This document shows positions 8,097-15,374 of a stretch of 28,479 nt of DNA, piece by piece. Origin of the DNA: CAZABP01 sp964483245 (GTDB taxonomy: Bacteria > Planctomycetota > UBA1135 > UBA2386); the NCBI GenBank assembly GCA_964483245.1, contig CAZABP010000055.1:1-28479 (forward strand), read 5' to 3'. Within the stretch, counting starts at the first letter, position 1; each line of letters begins with the position of its first letter. The position numbers and the translations under genes are program-made. The notes below the pieces were generated by a model. It did not search any database. It was not told the DNA's origin and was given only the letters and a program-made list of their open reading frames with translations.

Positions 8097-8283
8097 CCGG
8101 GGTTTCTCGTCGTGGGGTCGCAGACGGCGCAAGTCGCGTGCCGCCGGTGCCGCGCACGCCGCTGCAACGCACCGGCACACCGATTGCGACACGCACGGAT
8201 CCGCAGAGAACGGTTGCGCCGGTGTCCCGCGAGGGCGCAGTGGCGACCGCACGGACGATCCCCGAGTCATGAAAGGTATGACG

Positions 8284-8889
8284 ATGAGACTCCCCACGAT
8301 GTGCGCTGCCACGCTTACGTTGAGCATGTTCACGCTGGCCGGTTGCGAGAGAGACGCCGAAGCGACCGGCCGCCAGCCGGGCACCAACGACCCGGACACC
8401 ACGCACGAACGTTCCGGCGCCAATCCGGACCGCCCCAGCACGGAGGGCGCGACGACCAAGGGCTCGATCGAGCCACGGACGTTCGTCGAGCACGCTGCGT
8501 CGGGCGGCATGTTCGAGGTCGAGAGCGCGAAGCTCGCGCTGCAAAAGGACCTGCGCGAGCCGGTGCGTGAACTCGCGCAGCGGATCCAGACGGACCACCA
8601 GAAGGCCAATCAGGAGCTGAAGCAGATCGCGCAGGAGATGAACCTGAAGGTGCCGGAGCAGATGAATGCCGAGCACCAACGCATGCTGAGCAAGCTGCAG
8701 GGCGCGTCCGGCGACAGCTTCGAGCGCACGTTCCTGGAGCTGCAACAGCAGGCGCATCGCGAAGCGATCGAGCTGTTCGAACGCGCCAAGAGCGGCCTGC
8801 CAGACAGCAAGCTCGCGACGTTCGCCGGCAACAAGCTGCCGACGTTGCGCGAGCACCTCGAGATGGCACGCAACCGGCAGGGCGGGTAG
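8284..8889 (+). CDS. DUF4142 lipoprotein
   Basis: 201-residue predicted lipoprotein. The signal 'MRLPTMCAATLTLSMFTLAG' ends at a lipobox with Cys21. A low-complexity, polar linker (~22-70) leads to a DUF4142 domain, a four-helix ferritin-like bundle: 'FVEHAASGGMFEVESAKLA', 'IQTDHQKANQELKQIA', 'FERTFLELQQQAHREAIELF', 'LPTLREHLEMA'. Function of DUF4142 is unknown; conserved His residues in the bundle could bind metal but this is unproven. ATG at 8284 has AAAGG at optimal spacing, better than the in-frame ATGs at 8269 and 8278. It diverges from the ku operon across ~190 bases, which must hold both promoters, and a strong hairpin follows its stop codon. Confidence 0.85.
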   Translation: MRLPTMCAATLTLSMFTLAGCERDAEATGRQPGTNDPDTTHERSGANPDRPSTEGATTKGSIEPRTFVEHAASGGMFEVESAKLALQKDLREPVRELAQRIQTDHQKANQELKQIAQEMNLKVPEQMNAEHQRMLSKLQGASGDSFERTFLELQQQAHREAIELFERAKSGLPDSKLATFAGNKLPTLREHLEMARNRQGG

Positions 8890-8916
8890 GCCGCCTCGCC
8901 GGACCGGCGCGGCGGC
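8890..8916 (+). terminator. Strong GC hairpin after DUF4142 gene
   Basis: Immediately after the TAG, two 13-base arms (GCCGCCTCGCCGG and CCGGCGCGGCGGC) pair with a single mismatch around one central base. Very stable; no T tract follows. Likely an RNA 3'-end stabiliser or U-less terminator. Confidence 0.55.
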
Positions 8917-9176
8917 CGCGTGCGAGCCGCCGCGCATTCGCGCAGTCCGGTTCATGTCGCGGGATCCGCGCGCGGCCGACCACCCGCCGCGGGCATCACG
9001 GCATGCCGATTCTGCTCGCCCGCATTGCAGCAGTTGCAGCGGAATTGCGACCCACCGGAGGTGCGCGCGCAGGTATCCGCATCGTGCGCGCCGTCGCTGC
9101 GCTTCCACGAGCGACGAGACGGCGGCACATCGTTTGCCCATTTTGTCGCACTACACGCAAGGAGTCACTTCACAAC

Positions 9177-10520
9177 ATGAGACATTGCATCCACCACAGC
9201 GCACTCGCCGCGTTCGTCACGTTGACGTGCAGCGGGCTCGCCCAAGACCCGGCACAGCGGAATCCCAACCAACCCTTGGCCGGCAACCAGCCCGCGACGA
9301 AATCGCAGCGCTTCCTGACGCTCGATGATCTGCGCGGGAAGGCAATCTACGCGTCCGATACCGGCACGGGTGGCCTCGGCAATCCGGGGAACCGGGAAGC
9401 TGGCGCCGTCGGCAACCAGGGCAATCTGGGCAAGAAGATCGGCACGATCGAGGACATCGCGATCGGCAAGCCGTCGGCGACGACCGACGCCTCCGGCGGG
9501 CGCGGCGGCATCGGCGGCACGGACCGCACCGGCGGGATCGGCGATCCCAAGCCGATGGGCGGCGGCTTCCGCAGTGATGCCACGCACGCACGTGCGATCG
9601 TCCGCTTGAGCGAAGGCAGCACGACGAAGGAACCGGACGACATGAACGATCGCCCAGGTGGCGTCGGCGTCGATCCGGGCGACAAGCCGGGCAGCTCCGG
9701 CAAGAAGTGCGTCGCGATCCCGCTCAGCGAGCTCGAGTGGCAGGCGGACCGGATGTCGTTCACGGTCAGCAAGACCGCGGCATCGATCCAGAGCATGCCG
9801 TCCTACGAGTACGGCCCCGACAAGGGCATGACGCACAAGGACAAGGACTACGACAAACCGGACCGCGACAAGGATCCGATGGGCGGCACCAACCGTCCTG
9901 GTGACCAGCGCAACCCGGGTGTCGGCACCAGCACGACGCTGCCGTCGCACGACCTGCTCGGCAAGGAGCTGGCGAAGGCCAGGCTGACGACGCAGGACAA
10001 CAAGCAAGGCAACGTCAGCGGCCTGGTGTTCGACGTCCAGCGTGGCGACCTCTGCTTCCTGCTCGTGTCGGCCAATGCGTTCCAGCAGGGTGGCATGGGC
10101 ACCGGCGGGGTCGGCGGGGTCGATGACACCGGCAAGCGCGACACGACGGGCGGCGCCACCAGCATGGGCGGCGAGTTCTGCGTGATCCCCTGGTCGCTGG
10201 CGTCGGTCGATCAGACCGGCACCGGTGCAGGCACCGGCCTCGGCACCGGCAACGACAAGCAGCCGGGCACCGACAAGACGCCGGCCAACCAGCCGGCGGA
10301 CGGCGCGGGTCGTCCCGACACCGGTCGTCTCACGATCGGCATGAACGACCTGACGCTGAAGCTGCGCGCGACTGCGGACCAGATCGCGAAGGCCCCGAAG
10401 ATCGACAAGTCGCAGCTCTCCAAGCTCGACGCCGCCGACCTCCGCCAGCAGCTGGAGACGGCGTTCCCGGGCGTCCAGCTCAACGATCTCGGCCGCGACG
10501 GCGAGGTCGGGCGCAAGTGA
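9177..10520 (+). CDS. Secreted Gly-rich protein with two PRC-barrel-like domains
   Basis: 447-residue exported protein. Signal peptide 1-22 ends 'SGLAQD'. Domain one (~46-230) starts 'FLTLDDLRGKAIYASD', continues 'GKKIGTIEDIAIGKP' and 'HARAIVRLSEG', and ends 'CVAIPLSELEWQ'; this is a PRC-barrel pattern ('lxGkxVyd...GkiGkvxDl... ipw'). Domain two (~262-370) repeats it: 'LPSHDLLGKELAKARL', 'NVSGLVFDVQRGDLCFLLVS', 'FCVIPWSLASVD'. Both barrels are split by long Gly/Thr/Asp/Pro-rich inserts, which is unusual. The C-terminal ~50 residues are helical and charged. Ribosome site AAGGAG sits 12 bases before the ATG. Secreted PRC-barrel proteins are often envelope-stress related; partner unknown. It lies between the DUF4142 lipoprotein and a convergent SDR gene. 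Confidence 0.75.
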   Translation: MRHCIHHSALAAFVTLTCSGLAQDPAQRNPNQPLAGNQPATKSQRFLTLDDLRGKAIYASDTGTGGLGNPGNREAGAVGNQGNLGKKIGTIEDIAIGKPSATTDASGGRGGIGGTDRTGGIGDPKPMGGGFRSDATHARAIVRLSEGSTTKEPDDMNDRPGGVGVDPGDKPGSSGKKCVAIPLSELEWQADRMSFTVSKTAASIQSMPSYEYGPDKGMTHKDKDYDKPDRDKDPMGGTNRPGDQRNPGVGTSTTLPSHDLLGKELAKARLTTQDNKQGNVSGLVFDVQRGDLCFLLVSANAFQQGGMGTGGVGGVDDTGKRDTTGGATSMGGEFCVIPWSLASVDQTGTGAGTGLGTGNDKQPGTDKTPANQPADGAGRPDTGRLTIGMNDLTLKLRATADQIAKAPKIDKSQLSKLDAADLRQQLETAFPGVQLNDLGRDGEVGRK

Positions 10521-10529
10521 TTCGAACCA

Positions 10530-10549
10530 GGTCCCGATCCCTCGGGACC
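10530..10549. terminator. Hairpin 1 between convergent genes
   Basis: Perfect 8-bp stem GGTCCCGA / TCGGGACC with a TCCC tetraloop, 9 bases after the PRC-barrel gene stop. Together with the next hairpin it could act as a bidirectional terminator for the convergent SDR gene. Confidence 0.5.
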
Positions 10550-10550
10550 C

Positions 10551-10592
10551 GCAGCTCCGGTCGCGGGCGTCCAGCCCGCGGCCGCGAGCTGC
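10551..10592. terminator. Hairpin 2 between convergent genes (two-tier stem)
   Basis: Outer 7-bp stem GCAGCTC / GAGCTGC encloses an inner perfect 7-bp stem CGCGGGC / GCCCGCG with a short loop. It directly follows hairpin 1 in the 114-bp gap between two convergent genes. No T tract. Confidence 0.5.
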
Positions 10593-10634
10593 TCTGACCG
10601 GAAGAAGGACCAGCGCGGCTCTCGGAGCCTGTGC

Positions 10635-11510
10635 CTAGCCTGCGCGCGTGGCGCCACCGAGCAGCGTCAGCACCTCGCCGGTGACGTAGCTCGAATCGAT
10701 CGCAGAGGCGAAGTAGACGAACGCCGGCGCGATCTCCTCTGGCTGTGCCGGGCGTCCCATCGGCGTGCTGCTGCCGAACTTGCGCGTCTCCGCGGGATCA
10801 CGCTCGGCGGGATTCAGCGGCGTCCAGACCGGACCGGGTGCCACGCAGTTCACGCGGATCCCGCGCCCGACGAGGCTGCGGGCCAGGGACTTCGTGAACG
10901 CATGGATCGCGCCCTTCGTCGATGCATAGTCGATCAGCTCGTCGTTCCCCTCGAGGCCGGTGATCGACCCGGTGTTCAGGATCGCACCGCCGCGCGGCAG
11001 ATGCGGCAACGCTGCCTTCACCATGTGGAAGTAGCCGTAGATGTTGGTCTGGAACGTCCGGTCCCACTGCTCCTCGTCCAGCTCATCGAGCTGGCAGTGC
11101 TGCTGGTAGGCAGCGTTGTTGACGAGGATGTCGAGCCGGCCGAGCTCGTCGATGCAGCGCGCGACCGCCTGCTCGCAGAACGCCCGATCGCGCACGTCGC
11201 CTGGCACCAGGATCGCGCGCCGTCCCTCACCTTCGACGGCTTGGCGCGTCTCCTCGGCATCCACCTGCTCGGCTTCCGTGTAGACGAGCGCGGCGTCGGC
11301 CCCTTCGCGCGCGAACAGCACGGCGACGGCACGGCCGATCCCGGAATCGCCCCCGGTGATCAGCGCAACGCGGCCGGACAGCTTGCCGGACCCGCGATAG
11401 CCAGGCGCGTCGTAGCGCGGGCGCGGGTCCATCTCCTGCTCGATGCCGGGCGGCGACAGGTGTTGCTCGGGGAACGGTGGGGTCGGCTCGTCACGTGGTT
11501 GTCTGCGCAT
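10635..11510 (-). CDS. SDR oxidoreductase of the GS39/YghA type
   Basis: 291-residue classical short-chain dehydrogenase/reductase, NAD(P)-dependent, cytoplasmic. A ~40-residue Pro-rich N-terminal extension ('PFPEQHLSPPGIEQEMDPRP') is typical of the general-stress-protein-39/YghA branch. NAD(P)-binding 'TGGDSGIG' is at 52-59, NNAA at 131-134, and the catalytic triad is S182, Y195 and K199 ('DYASTKG'). The end 'SSYVTGEVLTLLGG' is the usual SDR closing motif. Substrate unknown. ATG at 11510 was chosen because the conserved extension begins there; the longer frame to 11621 adds unrelated residues overlapping the divergent gene's leader. It diverges from the DUF421 gene by about 114 bases. In Bacillus, relatives belong to the general stress regulon. 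Confidence 0.92.
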   Translation of the reverse strand: MRRQPRDEPTPPFPEQHLSPPGIEQEMDPRPRYDAPGYRGSGKLSGRVALITGGDSGIGRAVAVLFAREGADAALVYTEAEQVDAEETRQAVEGEGRRAILVPGDVRDRAFCEQAVARCIDELGRLDILVNNAAYQQHCQLDELDEEQWDRTFQTNIYGYFHMVKAALPHLPRGGAILNTGSITGLEGNDELIDYASTKGAIHAFTKSLARSLVGRGIRVNCVAPGPVWTPLNPAERDPAETRKFGSSTPMGRPAQPEEIAPAFVYFASAIDSSYVTGEVLTLLGGATRAG

Positions 11511-11624
11511 GGACGCCGGGCCGAGCAACTCTCGCACCAGCGTGCACCCGCCCGGCGGCACAGGGTTTGAAGTGCGGCCCAGCTTCCCCGTGCGATGCGC
11601 CATGCGCCTGGGGAGCGACAACCC

Positions 11625-12077
11625 ATGGACGCAGTGCTGCGCGGTTTCTCGGTCTACGTGCTCCTGCTGATCGTGTTCCGGATCAGCGGCCGCCGCTCGC
11701 TCGGACAGGTCTCGACGTTCGACTTCGTGCTGCTGCTGATCATCGCGGAGACCACGCAGCAGGCGCTGCTCGGCGACGACTTCTCGGTCACCAACTCGTT
11801 CCTGCTGATCGTCACGATCGTGATGATGGACGTGCTGTTGTCGCTGCTGAAGCAGCGATCACCGCAGCTCGACCGCCTGCTCGAAGGCCTGCCGCTGGTG
11901 ATCGTCGAGAACGGCAAGCCGCTGCTCGATCGGATGTGGCGCGCGCGGGTCGATCAGGAGGATGTCATGGCGGCCGCGCGCGAGCTGCAGGGGCTCGAGC
12001 GGATCGAGCAGATCAAGTACGCGGTCCTCGAGCGCAACGGGACGATCACGATCGTGGCCGAAGAGCAGCGATCATGA
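11625..12077 (+). CDS. DUF421/YetF-like membrane protein
   Basis: 150-residue inner-membrane protein of the YetF (DUF421) family. Three N-terminal membrane segments (roughly residues 4-20, 32-47 and 55-75) include 'FRISGRRSLGQVSTFDFVLL', the family signature. The cytoplasmic tail contains 'LIVENGKPL' and 'VDQEDVMAAARELQGLERIE', matching the YetF C-terminal domain. The N-terminal start at 11625 has GGGGAG upstream. The stop codon overlaps the next gene's ATG (ATGA), so translation is coupled. Function of the family is not established; some members are linked to spore or stress phenotypes. Confidence 0.88.
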   Translation: MDAVLRGFSVYVLLLIVFRISGRRSLGQVSTFDFVLLLIIAETTQQALLGDDFSVTNSFLLIVTIVMMDVLLSLLKQRSPQLDRLLEGLPLVIVENGKPLLDRMWRARVDQEDVMAAARELQGLERIEQIKYAVLERNGTITIVAEEQRS

Positions 12078-12598
12078 GCACGAGCTCGACGTCGGCTGCG
12101 TCGTCCGGGTGTGGTCTGCAGATCCCGGTCGACTTCGAGCTGCAGCGGCGGGCGTGGCGGTTCGAACGCATCGGCTGGCTGGTCATGGGACTGGTCCTGC
12201 TCGCGGCAGCGCTGGGGCTGTTCGGCCGCGGCTTGTTCTCGACGGCGACGGCGGTGTGCCCGAGCGGCCGTTTGAGCATCGACTACCCGCGGGCGTGGCG
12301 CATCCAGTCGCCACTGACGCTGACGCTTCGTCTCGACCCGGCGCCATCGAGTCCGACGGTGCAGCTGTGGATCGAGGATGCATTCCTCGCGCGCGCGGCG
12401 CTCGAGCAGATCACCCCGCCGCCTGAGCGCGTCACGCTCGGCGGCGGCCGGCTGACCTACAGCTTCGGCGTCGGCCCGGATCCCGGCCCGGCCGTCGTCG
12501 AGGTGCGCATCAGCCCGGAGCTGCCGGGGCCGCTGCCATGGCGCCTCGGCCTGGCCGGCGAGCCGGGAGTCCGGTTCTCGCAATTCATCCATCCCTGA
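12074..12598 (+). CDS. Hypothetical membrane-anchored partner of the DUF421 protein
   Basis: 174-residue protein with a cytoplasmic ~30-residue head ('IPVDFELQRRAWRFERIGW'), one membrane segment (~36-55, 'LVMGLVLLAAALGLFGRG') and a ~115-residue extracytoplasmic domain predicted to be beta-rich ('RLSIDYPRAWRIQSPLTLTL', 'VTLGGGRLTYSFGVG', 'VVEVRISPELPGPLPW'). I do not recognise a named domain. Its ATG overlaps the stop of the YetF-like gene by 4 bases, and the YihY-family gene starts 8 bases after its stop, so the three are one operon. The coupling suggests it works with the YetF-like protein at the inner membrane. Confidence 0.75.
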   Translation: MSTSSTSAASSGCGLQIPVDFELQRRAWRFERIGWLVMGLVLLAAALGLFGRGLFSTATAVCPSGRLSIDYPRAWRIQSPLTLTLRLDPAPSSPTVQLWIEDAFLARAALEQITPPPERVTLGGGRLTYSFGVGPDPGPAVVEVRISPELPGPLPWRLGLAGEPGVRFSQFIHP

Positions 12599-12606
12599 GA
12601 CGACCG

Positions 12607-13560
12607 ATGGCGAAGTCCTGGCTCGACCGACTCCCGAAGTTCGTGCGCGTGCCGGCGGGCGTCATCTGGCGCAGCGCGCTGCAGTTCATCTCGCACGATG
12701 TGCTGACGCTGGCCGCCGCGATGGCGTTCTACACCGGACTCGCGCTCGCCCCGCTGTTGATCCTGTTGCTGTGGGCCGCCGGCTTCCTCGGTGCCGACAT
12801 GCAACAGAACATCGTCGATGAAGTCGTGACACTGATCGGGCCACAAGGAGGCGCCGCGGTCGAGTCGCTGATCGAGGAAGCAGCCAAGGACACGGCCGAA
12901 CGCCGCACCGCGGGGATCATCGGCCTGGCGGTGCTGCTGTTCTCGGCGACGAGCGTGTTCGCGCAGTTGCAGGCCTCGCTGAACGCGATCTGGGGTGTCA
13001 AGACCAAGTCGGCCGGCGCGCTCTGGCTCTGGGTCCGCAAGCGCCTGCTGTCGTTCGGGATGCTGCTGACGCTGGGCTTCCTGCTGCTCGTCTCGTTGTT
13101 CCTGAGCGCCGTCGTCTCCTCGCTCGCGTCGCGCGTCGGCGAGGGAGAGATCGAGACGGTGTTCAACTTCCTGGTGCCGTTTCTCGTCTACGTCGGGATC
13201 TTCGGCGCGATCTTCCTTTGGCTGCCGGACGTCGAGCTGTCGATCGCGGACGTATGGCTCGGCGCGGCGTTGACTGCAGCGCTGTTCACGCTCGGCAAGT
13301 GGGCCATCGGTCTCTACCTCGGCATGAGTGCCGTCGGCTCTGCGTATGGCGCCGCCGGCACGCTCGTCGTGTTCCTGACCTGGACCTACTACTCGTGCGT
13401 GATCCTGTTCGTCGGTGCGGTGCTGACGTACCAGATCGCCGCGTTGCGCCACAACGGCGTACTGCTCGCCGAGGAGCATGCCGAAGCGGCTGATCCGGCT
13501 GCCGAGGAGGAGCAGAAAGAGAGCGTGCGTGCCACGGTGCTGACGCCGCCCGACCCGTGA
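12607..13560 (+). CDS. YihY/BrkB-family inner membrane protein
   Basis: 317-residue polytopic membrane protein of the YihY/virulence factor BrkB family. About six membrane segments are visible. Family motifs include 'LTLAAAMAFYTGLALAPLLI' near residues 35-55, 'FAQLQASLNAIWGV' (~118-131), 'FLWLPDVELSIADVWLGAAL' (~205-224) and 'YGAAGTLVVFLTWTYYS' (~248-264). The tail is acidic (AEEEQKE). The biochemical role is unresolved; the family was once mislabelled ribonuclease BN. It ends the yetF-like operon and is followed by a 188-bp gap before the next transcription unit. Confidence 0.93.
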   Translation: MAKSWLDRLPKFVRVPAGVIWRSALQFISHDVLTLAAAMAFYTGLALAPLLILLLWAAGFLGADMQQNIVDEVVTLIGPQGGAAVESLIEEAAKDTAERRTAGIIGLAVLLFSATSVFAQLQASLNAIWGVKTKSAGALWLWVRKRLLSFGMLLTLGFLLLVSLFLSAVVSSLASRVGEGEIETVFNFLVPFLVYVGIFGAIFLWLPDVELSIADVWLGAALTAALFTLGKWAIGLYLGMSAVGSAYGAAGTLVVFLTWTYYSCVILFVGAVLTYQIAALRHNGVLLAEEHAEAADPAAEEEQKESVRATVLTPPDP

Positions 13561-13748
13561 ATCACGGTTCTCACCGCTCCCTGGACGGTATGCGCATTGC
13601 TGTCCGCCAGCGGTCATGCGAGCTCCACGAACGTCGGTTCGGATCCCGGTGCCGGCCACGGGCGTGATCTGGCGGGTCGTGCCGCATGCCAAACGCGTCA
13701 CGTCCGCCTCAGCCGGTCGGTCCGCGAATTCCGCGAAGGAACGCTGAC

Positions 13749-15374
13749 GTGCACCGGCTGCCGGTCCTGCTCGGCATCCTGCTCGCGGCGATTCTCGCGC
13801 TCGGGCTCGGCAACGTGCTGTGGAAGAACCTGCGCGTCGCACCGTGGCAGGCGCAAGCAGCCGAGGGTCGGCTGCACCTGCACCTGAAGAACACGACGCG
13901 GCTGCCGGGTGGACCGGCCGAGGTGCGGCGCGCCGTCGGGCGCGCCGTGCACCTGCACGAGCTGCGCAGCGATCTGCCCGCGGATGCGCGAGCCGCCTTC
14001 ACGAGCGTGCATCGTGTCCGCGGCGATGCGCGGCATGTCCTCGTCCTCCCAGCCGGAGCCGATGCGTTGCCGTGGGCGCTGCCGGGGATGTTCTGGGCGG
14101 TCTACGCAGGCGAGCCGGTGGTGTTCGCGGGTCGAGACGTCGCTGGCGACGAGACGCTGGCGCGCATCCGGGAGCTCGGTCTGCCGGTCTTCCTGCTCGC
14201 CCCGGAGTCGCTCGCTGGAGCGACCGTGCTCGCGGAGCTCGAAGCTGCGGCACCGACGACGCGGCTCGCCGCCGAGGATCCAGCGGCGCATGCCGTCGCG
14301 ATCGCCGAGTTTCACGATCCGGCGAGCGGATTCGGCTGGGGGCGCACGCAGGATCAGCGGGATGGTTACTTCGAGTTCGTCGTGACGACACCAGCCGAAG
14401 CGGACACCGCAGTGCAGGCGCTGCCGCTGGCGCGCAGCAACGCGGCCGCGTTGCTGTTCTGCTCCGACGCGGGCGGCGTGCCGGCGCCGACCGATCGCTA
14501 CGCGTTCCAACAGCGGGCGGACTGGTTCGTGACACCGGCCGAGGGACCGTTCCGTCATCTGTGGATCGTCGGCGATCGCACGAGCTACGCGGCGCAGAGT
14601 CGCCTCGATCACGCGCTCGAGAAGGGACCCTACCCCGACCGCGGTGCGACGGCGCTCGGTCCGTTCGAAGGGCTGCTCGTCGTGTTCCTGGCGCTCGGGA
14701 TCGCGTCCGGAATCTTCGTCGTAGTCCACGGCGGACGTCTGCTGCCGGAGGTTCCGCTCGGCATACGCCTGGCATGGGCATTCACGGCGATGCTGCTGCC
14801 ACTGCTGGGACCGGTGCTGTATCTGGCGGCGTATCGGCGGCCGGTTGCGCGCCGCGCCGGGCATCCGCCGGCGTTCGAGCGGCCGGCGGCCGTGCAGGCA
14901 GCCGCAGCGACCGCGATGGGGTTCGGCTACGGCGCGCCGCTGATGATCGTGATCGCGTTGGCGTTCGCGTGGTTCGGCTGGCCGCTCGAGTTCGGGGAGC
15001 TCGCCGTCGACGGACCGGAGTTCCTGCTCGGTGCCGGCATGCCGATCATGATGTTCGCGATGTGGGCCGGTGCGATCCTCGTCGCATGGCTGTTCGCGCA
15101 ACTGCCGCTGCACCGTGAATTCATGCCGCGGATGGCGTGGCCGCGGCTGCTCGGGCGCACGCTCGCGATCACGGCAGTCAGCATGACCGCCGTCAGCCTC
15201 GGCATGATGACGATGGCCTGGTGGCTGCAGATGGTGCGCCTCCCGATGATGCCGAAGGAGGACGAGGTGCTGTTCTTCGGCGTGCTGTGGCTCGCGTCGG
15301 CGGTCGGTTTCCTGATCGCGTGGCCGCTGAATGAACCGCTGGTGCGCCTGCGCCTGAAGGCGGGGAACCGATGA
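13749..15374 (+). CDS. Membrane protein: CWB2-like extracytoplasmic region plus DUF4396-like C-terminus
   Basis: 541-residue envelope protein. An N-terminal membrane anchor (~4-22, 'LPVLLGILLAAILALGLG') leads to an extracytoplasmic region (~70-320) resembling cell-wall-binding repeat 2: 'HVLVLPAGADALPWALPGMF', 'VTTPAEADTAVQALPLARSN', 'FRHLWIVGDRTSYAAQSRLD'. Residues ~320-541 hold about six membrane helices. Their end 'LFFGVLWLASAVGFLIAWPL' followed by Asn matches DUF4396. GTG at 13749 is chosen because AAGGA lies 8 bases upstream; a longer in-frame ATG at 13686 adds only unconserved residues. Its stop overlaps the next gene's ATG by 4 bases. Function unknown; the domain pairing suggests binding an envelope polymer or partner protein. 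Confidence 0.75.
   Translation: MHRLPVLLGILLAAILALGLGNVLWKNLRVAPWQAQAAEGRLHLHLKNTTRLPGGPAEVRRAVGRAVHLHELRSDLPADARAAFTSVHRVRGDARHVLVLPAGADALPWALPGMFWAVYAGEPVVFAGRDVAGDETLARIRELGLPVFLLAPESLAGATVLAELEAAAPTTRLAAEDPAAHAVAIAEFHDPASGFGWGRTQDQRDGYFEFVVTTPAEADTAVQALPLARSNAAALLFCSDAGGVPAPTDRYAFQQRADWFVTPAEGPFRHLWIVGDRTSYAAQSRLDHALEKGPYPDRGATALGPFEGLLVVFLALGIASGIFVVVHGGRLLPEVPLGIRLAWAFTAMLLPLLGPVLYLAAYRRPVARRAGHPPAFERPAAVQAAAATAMGFGYGAPLMIVIALAFAWFGWPLEFGELAVDGPEFLLGAGMPIMMFAMWAGAILVAWLFAQLPLHREFMPRMAWPRLLGRTLAITAVSMTAVSLGMMTMAWWLQMVRLPMMPKEDEVLFFGVLWLASAVGFLIAWPLNEPLVRLRLKAGNR

Noticed and set aside
8097..8283. General stress (EcfG-type GGAAC-N16/17-CGTT) promoter between ku and the DUF4142 gene
   Set aside because: I looked for it because of the gene content. 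GAACGGTT is present, but the second box is not at proper spacing, so there is no support.
9360..10260. Tandem repeat or CRISPR-like structure in the Gly-rich gene
   Set aside because: The repeated GGCACCGGC/GGCGGC units are irregular, stay in frame and encode Gly/Thr-rich linkers; there are no constant repeats with unique spacers.
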